Source of the DNA: JAWOFN01 sp046497505 [NCBI: bacterium]
Lineage (GTDB): Bacteria > Blakebacterota > Blakebacteria > Blakebacterales
Length of the DNA stretch: 49,122 nt
NCBI GenBank assembly: GCA_046497505.1
Contig: JAWOFN010000055.1
Location: 1 to 49,122 of the forward strand
Direction of reading: 5' to 3'
The translations under genes were made by a program, and so were the position numbers. The notes below the pieces were generated by a model. That model ran no database searches and was not told the origin of the DNA. It saw only the letters and a list, made by a program, of their open reading frames with translations. This document shows positions 29,941-37,840 of this stretch, piece by piece. How positions within the stretch are numbered: position 1 is the first letter of the stretch; the number at the start of each line of letters is the position of its first letter.

Positions 29941-30713
29941 TGCTCTTCGACACCCACGCCCATCTCTTCTGGGAGGACTTCCAGGAGGACCTGGAGGATG
30001 TGCTGGACCGGGCCCGGGAGGCCGGGGTCGAGGGGATCCTCAACCTGGGAACCGATCCCGACACCAGCAGGGCCTGCGTGGAGCTGGCCGAACACTCCCC
30101 GCTCTGCTGGGCCGCGGTGGGATGGCATCCCAACGATGCCGGCGGCTTCGCCGCCGATCCCCGGGGGGCAGGGGACGCCATCCGGAACCTGGTCGACCAC
30201 CCGCGTGTCATCGCCATCGGAGAGAGCGGGCTGGACTTCTACAGGGACCGGTCCCCTGCAGAGGCGCAGTACGAGAGCCTTCGGTTCCATTTCGAGCTGG
30301 CCCGGGAGACGGGCAAGCCCCTGGTCCTGCATAACCGGGAGGCGGGCGACGAGCTGCGGGAGACCCTGGAGGAGATGGACGAGGGGGTCACGGCCGTGCT
30401 CCACTCCTTCGTCGGTGACACGGCGTTCGGACGCTGGGCCACCGACCGCGGTCACTACCTGGGACTGGGGGGGATCTTCACGTTCCGTACGAGCGGCCTC
30501 CCCGGGATGGTACACGCGTGGGACCTGGACCGCCTGCTGGTGGAGACCGACAGTCCCTTCCTGGCTCCTGTCCCTCACCGGGGGAAGCGGAACGAGCCCG
30601 CTTTCGTCGCGGACACCGCCCGGGCGGTGGCGGAGGCCCTGGAGATCCCCTTCGAGGAACTGGCCCGGCGCACGACCGCCAACGCCCACCGGCTCTTCCG
30701 GACCGGACCGTGA
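29940..30713 (+). CDS. tatD: TatD-family metal-dependent hydrolase
   Basis: TatD proteins are metal-dependent deoxyribonucleases of the amidohydrolase fold, linked to DNA quality control. The 257-residue protein has all expected metal ligands: HxH in DTHAHL, Glu in GESGLDFYR, His in LVLHNREA, His in LHSFVG and Asp in ETDSPFLAP. The start ATG overlaps the metG TGA by one base (TGATG). The metG-tatD-rsmA order is common in bacteria. The end overlaps rsmA in GTGA. Confidence 0.94.
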   Translation: MLFDTHAHLFWEDFQEDLEDVLDRAREAGVEGILNLGTDPDTSRACVELAEHSPLCWAAVGWHPNDAGGFAADPRGAGDAIRNLVDHPRVIAIGESGLDFYRDRSPAEAQYESLRFHFELARETGKPLVLHNREAGDELRETLEEMDEGVTAVLHSFVGDTAFGRWATDRGHYLGLGGIFTFRTSGLPGMVHAWDLDRLLVETDSPFLAPVPHRGKRNEPAFVADTARAVAEALEIPFEELARRTTANAHRLFRTGP

Positions 30714-31525
30714 GTCCCGGGGACGGCGCCCCCCCCCTGGGGCAGCATTTCCTCCACGACCCGGCCGTCATCGAACGCATCGTGGATGCCCTCCAGCCGG
30801 ACGGGCGGACCGTGGTGGAGATCGGACCGGGTCGGGGGGCGCTCACCCACCTCCTGGCCGAACGGGCCGAACACCTGGTCGCCGTCGAACTGGATCGGGA
30901 CCTCGCCAAGGCGCTCCAGCAGGATCCCGGGCTGCGGGGGGTGAGGATCGAGCAGGGAGACGTGCTGGCCCGGCCCCTGAGCGAGTGGGCCCCGGAGCGG
31001 GCAGAGGACGAGTCGTTCCTGCTGGCCGGCAACCTCCCCTACCAGATCACCAGTCCCATCCTCTTCGCCTGTTTCGACGCCGGTCCCGACCTGGAGCGGG
31101 CGGTCCTCATGATGCAGCGTGAGGTGGCCGAGCGGCTGGTCGCCGGGCCGGGGAGCAGGACATACGGCATCCTCAGCGTCTTCGGATCGGTCTACACCCG
31201 GCCGGAACTCCTCTTCCGGGTCGGGAGCGGAGCTTTCCAGCCCCCTCCCGGGGTGGAATCAGCCGTCGTGCGTCTTGAAGTGCGTCCGGCTCCCCTGTTT
31301 GATATCAGACGCGGCTCCGAAGAGGAGGACTGGTTCCGCCGGGTCGTGAAGGCGGCGTTCGGGCAGAGGAGGAAGATGCTCCGCAACAGCCTGGAGGGGG
31401 GGCTCCCGGTGGAGCGCGCCGAGGTCCAGGAGGCGGGAGAGGAGGCGGGGATCGACCTGCGGCGCAGGGCGGAGACGCTCGGACCGGGGGAGTTCGCCCT
31501 CCTGGCGCGGGCCCTGTCCCGATAG
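30710..31525 (+). CDS. rsmA: 16S rRNA dimethyladenosine methyltransferase RsmA (KsgA)
   Basis: RsmA dimethylates the two adjacent adenines in the 3'-terminal helix of 16S rRNA during small-subunit assembly. The start is GTG 30710, overlapping tatD; the product has 271 residues. Motifs: LGQHFLHDP at the N-terminus, SAM-binding VEIGPGRGALTHLL, the catalytic GNLPYQITSPIL, and MMQREVAERL. The C-terminal helical domain (FRRVVKAAFGQRRKMLRNSL) is complete. It stops with TAG, one of four genes here that use it. Confidence 0.95.
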   Translation: MSPGDGAPPLGQHFLHDPAVIERIVDALQPDGRTVVEIGPGRGALTHLLAERAEHLVAVELDRDLAKALQQDPGLRGVRIEQGDVLARPLSEWAPERAEDESFLLAGNLPYQITSPILFACFDAGPDLERAVLMMQREVAERLVAGPGSRTYGILSVFGSVYTRPELLFRVGSGAFQPPPGVESAVVRLEVRPAPLFDIRRGSEEEDWFRRVVKAAFGQRRKMLRNSLEGGLPVERAEVQEAGEEAGIDLRRRAETLGPGEFALLARALSR

Positions 31526-31559
31526 ACCCGATCCGCCATCCGCCGACGAAGGAGAGATC

Positions 31560-32684
31560 ATGGACGAACTCACGTATTCGCTCCGAGATGTGTGGCGGGC
31601 GCCACGGATGGGGGCCAGCGGCAAGAAGATCGGTGTGGGGCTGCGGGCGGTGGCCGCCGCATACCTGGTCTACCTGGTGATGGGGTGGCTCTCCTGGCTC
31701 GCTGCGGGACTGGAGCCCGGCGTCATCTGGACGAACTGCCGGCTCTTCCCCCTCTCCCCCGGTCCTGCTCTCGGTGCCCTCCCCCTCTTCCTCTTCAACG
31801 CGGGTCTCGCCGGTGCGGTCCTGACCCTCATGATCGGTTCGGCGGGCGCCGCCAAGATCACCTATCGTGAACTCAAGGGGGACGATTTCTACGGGGGGAG
31901 CGACGCATGGAAGTATGCCCTGGAGCAGGGCAGCTCCATGATCGGGGTGCCCGTCCTCCTGGTCGGGCTCTCCCTCCTCATCCTCCTGCTGCTCTATCTC
32001 CTGGCCCTGCTGCTGCGCATCCCTGGAGCAGGGGTGCTGCTGGGGGGACTGCTGGCCCTGCCTGCGGCCGCACTGGCCCTGATGGGGGTGTGGTTCGGCC
32101 TCGGGGGCCTCCTCGCCATACTCTACGCTCCGGCGGTCGCCGGGACCACGGGAGAGGACTCCCTGGAGGGGGCCATCCAGGTGCTGGGGATGATGTGGGC
32201 CGCTCCCTGGAGGACGGCCGTCTATACCGCCGCCGCCCTGCTGGCCACACTGCTGGCCGGATGGCTCCTGGGTCTGGTCACCCTGGCGGGACTCCTCCTG
32301 GGAGGCACGCTCTGGATGGGCGCGGCGGGCCCGGGTTTCCGGCAGCTGGCGGCAGGGGCCGAGGCGTGGCTCCCGGATGGTGCCCCGGCTGCTGCGGCGC
32401 GGCTCCTCCTGCCCGGTCCCCTCCATGAGGGACTCCCCCTCTTCGCCCCGGCGGCGACGGGCGGAGGGATGGCGGTCCAGACAGGGGGGTTCCTCCTGAT
32501 GTTCGCCCTGCTGGTCATCACGGCCCTGGTCGCTGCCTACGTTTTGGCCAGCCTGGCCAGCGGGCTCACCGCCGCCTACCTGGTGCTCCGGTGGAGGAAG
32601 GACGGGGAAGAGCTGCCGGGATGGTCGGACGAGATCGACGAGCTGGAGGAAGGGATGGAAGCGGGGAAGGTCCCCGACGGATGA
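31560..32684 (+). CDS. Polytopic membrane protein of unknown function
   Basis: A 374-residue protein starting at ATG 31560 with GAAGGAGAG upstream. At least seven hydrophobic segments are visible: about 30-50, 75-100, 128-152, 153-180, 182-200, 218-255 and 305-340. The N-terminus is cytoplasmic-looking (YSLRDVWRAPRMGASGKKI), and the C-terminus is acidic and soluble (DEIDELEEGMEAGKVPDG). I do not recognise a family. It overlaps rdgB by 4 bases (ATGA), so it is translated with that housekeeping gene, but no shared function follows from this. Confidence 0.8.
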   Translation: MDELTYSLRDVWRAPRMGASGKKIGVGLRAVAAAYLVYLVMGWLSWLAAGLEPGVIWTNCRLFPLSPGPALGALPLFLFNAGLAGAVLTLMIGSAGAAKITYRELKGDDFYGGSDAWKYALEQGSSMIGVPVLLVGLSLLILLLLYLLALLLRIPGAGVLLGGLLALPAAALALMGVWFGLGGLLAILYAPAVAGTTGEDSLEGAIQVLGMMWAAPWRTAVYTAAALLATLLAGWLLGLVTLAGLLLGGTLWMGAAGPGFRQLAAGAEAWLPDGAPAAAARLLLPGPLHEGLPLFAPAATGGGMAVQTGGFLLMFALLVITALVAAYVLASLASGLTAAYLVLRWRKDGEELPGWSDEIDELEEGMEAGKVPDG

Positions 32685-33295
32685 CGCTGCGCGCGGTGCT
32701 GGCCACGGGGAACCCTCACAAGGCGCAGGAGATCCGCGACCTGCTCGGTGACGTGCCGATCGAACTCCGGACGCTGGGGGAACTCGGTCTCACCCTGCAG
32801 GTGGAGGAGGATGGATCCACCTACCGGGCCAACGCGATGAAGAAGGCGGACGCGGCGGCCCGGAAGGCGGGGCTGCCCGCCATCGCCGACGACTCCGGTA
32901 TCGAGGTGGACGCACTGGACGGCGCCCCGGGCATCCGCAGTTCCCGCTTCGCGGGTGAGGGGGGCGACGACCCCCTCAACAACGCACTGCTCCTGGAACG
33001 GCTGGATGGGGTGCTCCCGCCGGATCGGACCGCCCGTTTCGTCTGCGTCGCGGTATGGATGCCGCCCCCCGAGGGGGAGGGGGAGCCCGCGGTCTTCCGG
33101 GGGGAGTGGGAAGGCAGGATCGCGGAGAGGCCCTCCGGGTCGGAAGGGTTCGGATACGACCCCCTCTTCCTCGTCCCCGAGGAGGGACGCACCGTCGCGG
33201 AGCTGGGTGAGGAGTACAAGCGGGAGCACAGCCACCGTGCCCGGGCGTTCCGGGCCCTCGCCGCCCATCTCCGCGCTTTGGCCCTGGGGGCTTGA
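32681..33295 (+). CDS. rdgB: XTP/dITP pyrophosphatase RdgB/HAM1
   Basis: This enzyme hydrolyses non-canonical purine triphosphates (XTP, dITP) before they can enter DNA. The 204-residue protein begins at ATG 32681, overlapping the previous stop. Motifs: LATGNPHKAQEI at the N-terminus, ADDSGIEVDALDGAPGI and RSSRFAGEGG in the active site, and GFGYDPLF near the C-terminus, followed by EEYKREHSHRARAF. All catalytic residues appear intact. Confidence 0.95.
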   Translation: MTLRAVLATGNPHKAQEIRDLLGDVPIELRTLGELGLTLQVEEDGSTYRANAMKKADAAARKAGLPAIADDSGIEVDALDGAPGIRSSRFAGEGGDDPLNNALLLERLDGVLPPDRTARFVCVAVWMPPPEGEGEPAVFRGEWEGRIAERPSGSEGFGYDPLFLVPEEGRTVAELGEEYKREHSHRARAFRALAAHLRALALGA

Positions 33296-33331
33296 AGCGT
33301 AGATTGTCTTCCCTGCCGCATCGACATCCGT

Positions 33332-33408
33332 CGGGGCGTGGCGCAGTCCGGTAGCGCACCTGCTTTGGGAGCAGGGGGTCGCTGGTTCGAATCCAGTCGC
33401 CCCGACCA
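33332..33408 (+). tRNA. tRNA-Pro (UGG)
   Basis: A 77-base cloverleaf. The acceptor stem CGGGGCG pairs with CGCCCCG, with encoded ACCA at the end. The anticodon stem CCTGC/GCAGG encloses loop TTTGGGA, giving anticodon TGG. The T-arm has the standard GGTTCGAATCC. Confidence 0.97.
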
Positions 33409-33425
33409 CTTTTGCTCAAACAGAA

Positions 33426-33446
33426 CGGGCGGCCCGGGGCCGCCCG
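33426..33446 (-). terminator. GC-rich hairpin between convergent genes
   Basis: A nearly perfect inverted repeat, CGGGCGGCCC and GGGCCGCCCG around one base. Read on the minus strand it lies about 25 bases past the stop of the hypothetical gene and is followed by a modest T-rich stretch (TTCTGTTTGAG). It could also stop read-through from tRNA-Pro. Confidence 0.5.
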
Positions 33447-33471
33447 GCCGTCATGCGCCGGTCATCGCGGG

Positions 33472-34071
33472 TCAGAAGAGATGGTACCCGATGGTCGTGA
33501 AGATGCTGGTCAGACCGGTAGTGAGGATGATGGCCACGGGGTCGTGGGCGTCACCGGTGGTGGTCCAGTAGGCGAGGCCCGCCAGGGTGCCCACCGCACC
33601 GGAGAGGTAACCGGCCACGCTGTTCCCGCCCAGCGGGTGCACGGACTTGACCCCCCGGAGGGCATAGTAGGGTGTCAGACCCCCGTAGAGCAGCACGTTG
33701 TAGACCGCCTCTCCCCCGCGTTCCTCGTCCAGCATGGGGTTGGCCTTGCTGAAGTCGGTCTCGTAGTGGATCAGCAGGTCTCCCACATAGGCGAGGCCCA
33801 GACCGATGGCGGCGGAGAGCCAGCCGCGCCCGATCTCCCAGTCGATCCGGTGGTAATAGCCCTGGTAGGGAGCACCCGAGGCGGCCTCCAGGGCGGTCCC
33901 GGGGAGCAGGGCGCCGGGTGCGCTGATGCGCAGCGTACCGGTTCCCGTGAGCCGGGCGGCAGCCAGGTCGTGATAGGAGAGTCCGACGGCCGTCTGCTGG
34001 GCCGATGCTGTGAGGGGGCCGGCTGCCACCAGGACAGCCGCCAGGGCCGGCAGGATCATCCGCTTCACCAT
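33472..34071 (-). CDS. Exported hypothetical protein
   Basis: A 199-residue protein of no family I recognise. The ATG at 34071 is chosen because AGGTGG lies just upstream and a signal peptide follows (VKRMILPALAAVLVAAGPLTASAQ); a frame open 17 codons further upstream is less likely. The mature part has several Gly/Ala/Tyr-rich hydrophobic stretches (LSAAIGLGLAYVGDLLIHY, YNVLLYGGLTPYYAL, AGYLSGAVGTLAGLAYW, IILTTGLTSIFTTIGYH), which suggest a helical membrane-bound protein. It is the only minus-strand gene in the first 39 kb and lies between tRNA-Pro and the tRNA-Arg/His/Glu cluster. Confidence 0.7.
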   Translation of the reverse strand: MVKRMILPALAAVLVAAGPLTASAQQTAVGLSYHDLAAARLTGTGTLRISAPGALLPGTALEAASGAPYQGYYHRIDWEIGRGWLSAAIGLGLAYVGDLLIHYETDFSKANPMLDEERGGEAVYNVLLYGGLTPYYALRGVKSVHPLGGNSVAGYLSGAVGTLAGLAYWTTTGDAHDPVAIILTTGLTSIFTTIGYHLF

Positions 34072-34267
34072 CGTCCACCTGTCCGTTCTCGCGTTCGGTT
34101 CCACCAGGTCGTCCTGTCTCATGAGACGGGGCCGGGCGAGGTCCGTTTACAGCCCCGGGGCCCGGCAGGCAGAGTACGCGCCGTGAGGGCGGACTGCAAG
34201 GCATTCAAGCATTGCCTGGATGGGCCGTTTGATGCATCTTGACAGGCCTTGGGATTGCCGCCTGCGA

Positions 34268-34344
34268 GCGCCTGTAGCTCAGATGGATAGAGCAGTGGAC
34301 TTCTAATCCACCGGTCGCAGGTTCGACTCCTGCCAGGCGCGCCA
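34268..34344 (+). tRNA. tRNA-Arg (UCU)
   Basis: A 77-base cloverleaf. The acceptor stem GCGCCTG pairs with CAGGCGC, followed by encoded GCCA. The anticodon stem GTGGA/TCCAC encloses loop CTTCTAA, giving anticodon TCT, which reads the rare codons AGA and AGG. The T-loop GGTTCGACTCC is standard. The TTGACA at 34239 is too close to the gene to be its -35. Confidence 0.97.
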
Positions 34345-34359
34345 GGGTATCGAGTACGC

Positions 34360-34437
34360 GGAGAGAGTAGCTCAGGTGGTTAGAGCACCAGGTTGTGGCC
34401 CTGGGGGCCGGGGGTTCAAGTCCCCTCTCTCTCCCCA
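34360..34437 (+). tRNA. tRNA-His (GUG)
   Basis: A 78-base gene with anticodon loop TTGTGGC (anticodon GTG) in stem CCAGG/CCTGG. The acceptor stem GAGAGAG pairs with CTCTCTC. The extra G at -1 needed by histidyl-tRNA synthetase is encoded (34360) and faces the discriminator C; CCA is encoded. Confidence 0.97.
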
Positions 34438-34442
34438 TACCC

Positions 34443-34518
34443 GTCCCCATCGTCCAGTGGCCTAGGACACCGGGCTTTCAATCCGGAAACGGGGGTTCGA
34501 TTCCCCCTGGGGACACCA
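34443..34518 (+). tRNA. tRNA-Glu (UUC)
   Basis: A 76-base cloverleaf starting 5 bases after tRNA-His. The acceptor stem GTCCCCA pairs with TGGGGAC, and ACCA is encoded. The anticodon loop is CTTTCAA in stem CCGGG/TCCGG, giving TTC. The last gene of the Arg-His-Glu cluster, directly before a hairpin terminator. Confidence 0.97.
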
Positions 34519-34522
34519 TGCG

Positions 34523-34547
34523 ACGCCCCGTCTCCCCGACGGGGCGT
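34523..34547 (+). terminator. Hairpin terminator of the tRNA cluster
   Basis: ACGCCCCGTC and GACGGGGCGT form a perfect 10-bp stem with loop TCCCC. It begins 5 bases after tRNA-Glu and is followed by TGTCAT, a weak U-tract. Position and stem strength support a terminator for the tRNA cluster. Confidence 0.6.
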
Positions 34548-34581
34548 TGTCATGAACAGGCCCCGGCGGGAGTCCCATGCA

Positions 34582-34609
34582 TTGCCCCGGACCCCATCGC
34601 ACCTATATT
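34582..34609 (+). promoter_or_regulatory. Candidate sigma-70 promoter for mrp
   Basis: TTGCCC (34582-34587) and TATATT (34604-34609) are 16 bases apart. The start of transcription would be near 34616, leaving a leader of about 36 bases before the mrp ATG. Confidence 0.45.
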
Positions 34610-34651
34610 GGAGGCAGTCGATCCTACCTACACCTTGAGAGGGTACGGAAC

Positions 34652-35803
34652 ATGGCGAAGTCAAGTGGAACCGGCGGTCCGAGTGAAGAAACAGTCCTCG
34701 AGGCCCTCAAGGCCATCGAAGACCCCGACCTGCACAAGGATATCGTGACGCTCGGGTTCGTGAAGGAGCTGCAGATAGAGGGAGACAGGGTCTCCTTCAA
34801 CATCGAGCTGACCACCCCCGCCTGTCCGGTGAAGGACCAGTTCAAGCAGAAGGCCGAGGAACTGGTCGGAGCGCTGGAAGGGGTGGGAGAGGTCGACGTG
34901 ACCATGACCGCCGACACGAGCCGACGGGCCGTGGAACAGAAGAACCTCATCCCCGGCATCAAACACTGCGTGGCGGTGGCCAGCGGGAAGGGGGGCGTGG
35001 GCAAGTCCACGGTGGCGGCCAACCTGGCCCTGGCCCTGGCGGAGGAAGGGGCCAGCGTGGGCCTGCTGGACGCAGACATCTACGGACCCAGTCAGCCGAT
35101 CATGTTCGGTATCAGCGACCGCCCCAACGTGACGGCCGATCGCAAGCTGATCCCCCTGGAGAAGTACGGCGTCAAACTCATGAGCATCGGTTTCATCGCC
35201 GACGAGCGGATGCCGGTCATCTGGCGGGGGCCCCTCGTGGGGAAGATGGTCCAGGAGTTCCTTGCCAACGTCCAGTGGGGGGACCTGGACTATCTGGTCG
35301 TGGACCTGCCTCCGGGCACCGGGGACGCGCAGCTCACCCTGGTGCAGAGTGCTCCCATAACAGGTGCCGTGGTGGTCACCACGCCCCAGGAAGTTGCCCT
35401 GGAGGATGTGGTACGGGCCCTCCGGATGTTCAGCAAGGTGGAGGTGCCGATCCTGGGTCTGGTGGAGAACATGTCGTTCTTCATCTGCGATGGATGCGGG
35501 AAGCGGCACGACATCTTCTCCAGCGGCGGGGGGATGCGTTCCTCCGAGGAGCTGGGGATCCCTTTCCTGGGTGAGGTCCCCCTGGACGGGAGCGTGGTGG
35601 AGGGCGGGGACGAGGGTGTGCCGATCGTGGAAGCAGACCCCGGGTCGGATGTGGCGAAGGCCTTCACCAAGCTGGCCCGTTCGGTGGCGGCCAACGTGAG
35701 CGTGGTCTCCATGCGGGAGGAGACCAGCCAGTCCGAACTGGTCCAGATCACGAAGGACCGGGCCGGTCAGACCGACCGGGAGCAGGCCGAGCCGACACGC
35801 TGA
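34652..35803 (+). CDS. mrp: Iron-sulfur cluster carrier protein Mrp/ApbC (MIP18 + NBP35-type P-loop ATPase)
   Basis: Mrp/ApbC proteins bind and hand over Fe-S clusters in an ATP-dependent way. The ATG at 34652 follows a purine-rich GAGAGGG and gives 383 residues. An N-terminal MIP18/DUF59 domain (about 10-90, AIEDPDLHKDIVTLGFV, LTTPACPVKDQF) precedes a P-loop ATPase with SGKGGVGKST at 111-120 and LDADIYGPSQP. The C-terminal CDGC pair (Cys279, Cys282) is the expected cluster-binding motif. It has its own candidate promoter and stands alone between the tRNA cluster and proline dehydrogenase. Confidence 0.93.
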   Translation: MAKSSGTGGPSEETVLEALKAIEDPDLHKDIVTLGFVKELQIEGDRVSFNIELTTPACPVKDQFKQKAEELVGALEGVGEVDVTMTADTSRRAVEQKNLIPGIKHCVAVASGKGGVGKSTVAANLALALAEEGASVGLLDADIYGPSQPIMFGISDRPNVTADRKLIPLEKYGVKLMSIGFIADERMPVIWRGPLVGKMVQEFLANVQWGDLDYLVVDLPPGTGDAQLTLVQSAPITGAVVVTTPQEVALEDVVRALRMFSKVEVPILGLVENMSFFICDGCGKRHDIFSSGGGMRSSEELGIPFLGEVPLDGSVVEGGDEGVPIVEADPGSDVAKAFTKLARSVAANVSVVSMREETSQSELVQITKDRAGQTDREQAEPTR

Positions 35804-35821
35804 GAAGACCCTCCGCGTCCC

Positions 35822-35902
35822 CTCGGCTCCTGGGCAGGACCCGCTGGCGGATCCCGCCTGACCTGCATACCTTTACGGTGGAGCCGAGCCGACCCAGGAG
35901 CC
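35822..35902 (+). promoter_or_regulatory. Leader with mutually exclusive pairings before proline dehydrogenase
   Basis: The segment CTCGGCTCCTGGG (35822-35834) can pair in two ways: its first nine bases with GGAGCCGAG (35880-35888), or its last ten with CCCAGGAGCC (35893-35902). The two pairings share bases 35825-35830 and cannot form together. A small hairpin, GGCGG-ATC-CCGCC (35846-35858), lies between. The ribosome-binding site begins about 25 bases further on. This is a possible RNA switch or simply a structured leader; no known riboswitch class is recognised. Confidence 0.3.
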
Positions 35903-35936
35903 CGACACCCGCCCGGTGAGCCGGAATGAGGATCCT

Positions 35937-36839
35937 ATGAGTGTTGTGGACCGCACGATCGTGGCCCTGATGCCCCTTGTACCCAAGTTCATCGTGGGCC
36001 GCGTGGCCCGTCCCTATATCGCGGGTGATACCCTGGAGGACGCGGTCCGGACCGTGCGATCCCTCATGGAGGAAGGGTGCATGGCCACCGTCGATGTACT
36101 GGGTGAAGAGGTGGACAGGATCGAACAGACCGAGGGGTTCACCCGCCAGTACCTCGAGACCCTGGACCGGATCGAGGAAGAGGGGCTGGACGCCAACGTC
36201 TCGGTGAAGCTGAGTGCCCTGGGTCAGTCCGTGGACAACGAGCTCTGCGAGGAGAACCTCCGGAAGATCCTGGAGAGAGCGAGGGACCAGGGGAACTTCG
36301 TCCGGATCGACATGGAGGATTCCAGCACAATCGACCGCACGCTGGACACCTACCGGAAGTTCCGAAAGGAGTTTACGAACCTGGGTGTGGTGCTCCAGTC
36401 CTACATGAAGCGGAGCATGGATGATATCCGCTCGCTCATACCTCTGGATGTGAACGTCCGGGTCTGCAAGGGGATCTACGTGGAGCCCCCGGAGATCGCC
36501 TACCAGGACAAGCAGAAGATCCGGGACAACTTCATGGAGATGACCGGGGCGCTCCTGGCAGAAGGCTGCTACACAGGCATCGCCACCCACGACCGCCAGC
36601 TGGTGGAACGGTCGTTCGAACTCGTGGAACGCCTCGAGCTCGACCGTGAGGAATACGAGTTCCAGATGCTGCTGGGAGTGCTGCCCGGCCTGCGCCGGGA
36701 GATCGTGGAGGCGGGGCACCGTCTTCGGGTCTACGTGCCGTACGGAGAGGCCTGGTACGCCTACTCCACGCGCCGGCTCAAGGAGAACCCGGCCGTGGCG
36801 GGCCACGTGGTCCGCGGCATGTTCTCGTTCGGAGGGTAG
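35937..36839 (+). CDS. Proline dehydrogenase, single-domain
   Basis: This FAD enzyme oxidises proline to pyrroline-5-carboxylate. The ATG at 35937 has GAGGA upstream (an earlier in-frame GTG at 35916 is less likely) and gives 300 residues, the usual size of stand-alone PRODH barrels rather than the PutA fusion. Family motifs: NVSVKLSALGQSVD, RIDMEDSSTIDRTL, VVLQSYMKRS, RVCKGIYVEPPEIAY, GIATHDRQLVE, EFQMLLGVLPGLR and the C-terminal VYVPYGEAWYAYSTRRLKEN. No pyrroline-5-carboxylate dehydrogenase gene is beside it. It ends in TAG. Confidence 0.93.
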   Translation: MSVVDRTIVALMPLVPKFIVGRVARPYIAGDTLEDAVRTVRSLMEEGCMATVDVLGEEVDRIEQTEGFTRQYLETLDRIEEEGLDANVSVKLSALGQSVDNELCEENLRKILERARDQGNFVRIDMEDSSTIDRTLDTYRKFRKEFTNLGVVLQSYMKRSMDDIRSLIPLDVNVRVCKGIYVEPPEIAYQDKQKIRDNFMEMTGALLAEGCYTGIATHDRQLVERSFELVERLELDREEYEFQMLLGVLPGLRREIVEAGHRLRVYVPYGEAWYAYSTRRLKENPAVAGHVVRGMFSFGG

Positions 36840-36910
36840 CAGGAATCAGCACACGCCCGCCCGGTGCCGCCCGCGCCGGCGACAAGAACTCAGGAGGAGA
36901 GGGAGTCCTC

Positions 36911-37834
36911 ATGTCCGACGCGAAGAAGACGCTGGAAGTGGATGTCGCACGGCCGCAACTGGAGGACCTGCCGCACCTGAGCAGCGGGAAGAGGGTCCGG
37001 CTGCAGCGGATGCTCTACGAGTACGGGCCGGCCAACGGGACCCTGCTCTTCCTGCCCATCGACCAGGGGCTGGAGCACGGTCCTGTCGACATGTTCCCGA
37101 ACCCCCCCTCCATCGATCCCGCTTTCCAGTGGGACCTCGCCCTGGAGGGCGGATACTCCGGGATCGCCCTGCATTACGGTCTGGCCGACCGCTACATGGG
37201 ACCGTACGCAGGCCGTGTGCCCCTGGTGCTGAAGGTGAACGGGAAGACGAACATACCCCCGGACGACGAGGCTCTCTCCCCCCCCACCGCCACGGTGGAG
37301 GACGCGGTGAGGCTGGGCGCGGACGCCGTGGGTTTCACGCTCTATGTGGGGAGTCCCCGGCAGGACGAGGACTTCCAGCACCTGGTGGCCGTACGCCAGG
37401 CCTGCGACGAGTTCGGGATGCCCCTGATCGTCTGGTCCTATCCCCGGGGTGCGGCCATCGAGGAGAAGGGGGGACGGGACTCCCTCTATGCGGTGGACTA
37501 CGCCGCCCGCGTGGCCCACGAACTGGGTGCCGACGTCATCAAGCTGAACGCCCCCAAGGGGACCAGCCCGGACAGCCCCAGCCCGTACGACGACCTGGAC
37601 ATGACCCGGGAGGAGATGCTCCGCAAGGTGATCATCTCCGCCGGCAACAGCATGGTGCTCCTCTCCGGAGGCTCGAAGCTCTCGGACGAGGACCTGCTGG
37701 ACAAGGTGGAGATGGGCATGAAGGCCGGGGCCACGGGACTGATCTTCGGCCGCAACATGTGGCAGCGTCCGAAGGAGGACGCCCTGGAGATCACCGGGAG
37801 GGTGAAGGACGTCCTGGCCGACTACGGAGGCTGA
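36911..37834 (+). CDS. Class I fructose-bisphosphate aldolase (DhnA/FbaB-type)
   Basis: This enzyme makes or splits fructose 1,6-bisphosphate through a Schiff base. The 307-residue protein matches the archaeal-type class I family: FLPIDQGLEHGP, GYSGIALHYGLADRY, VPLVLKVNGKTN, MPLIVWSYPRG, and GADVIKLNAP with the likely Schiff-base Lys211, then LLSGGSKLSDEDLL and GLIFGRNMWQRP. An AGGAGGAGAGG precedes the ATG at 36911. It is not related in fold detail to the class II zinc enzyme. Confidence 0.9.
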   Translation: MSDAKKTLEVDVARPQLEDLPHLSSGKRVRLQRMLYEYGPANGTLLFLPIDQGLEHGPVDMFPNPPSIDPAFQWDLALEGGYSGIALHYGLADRYMGPYAGRVPLVLKVNGKTNIPPDDEALSPPTATVEDAVRLGADAVGFTLYVGSPRQDEDFQHLVAVRQACDEFGMPLIVWSYPRGAAIEEKGGRDSLYAVDYAARVAHELGADVIKLNAPKGTSPDSPSPYDDLDMTREEMLRKVIISAGNSMVLLSGGSKLSDEDLLDKVEMGMKAGATGLIFGRNMWQRPKEDALEITGRVKDVLADYGG

Positions 37835-37840
37835 TCCGCC

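Noticed and set aside
34239-34244. TTGACA before tRNA-Arg as a promoter.
   Set aside because: A -10 at normal spacing would put the transcription start inside the tRNA.
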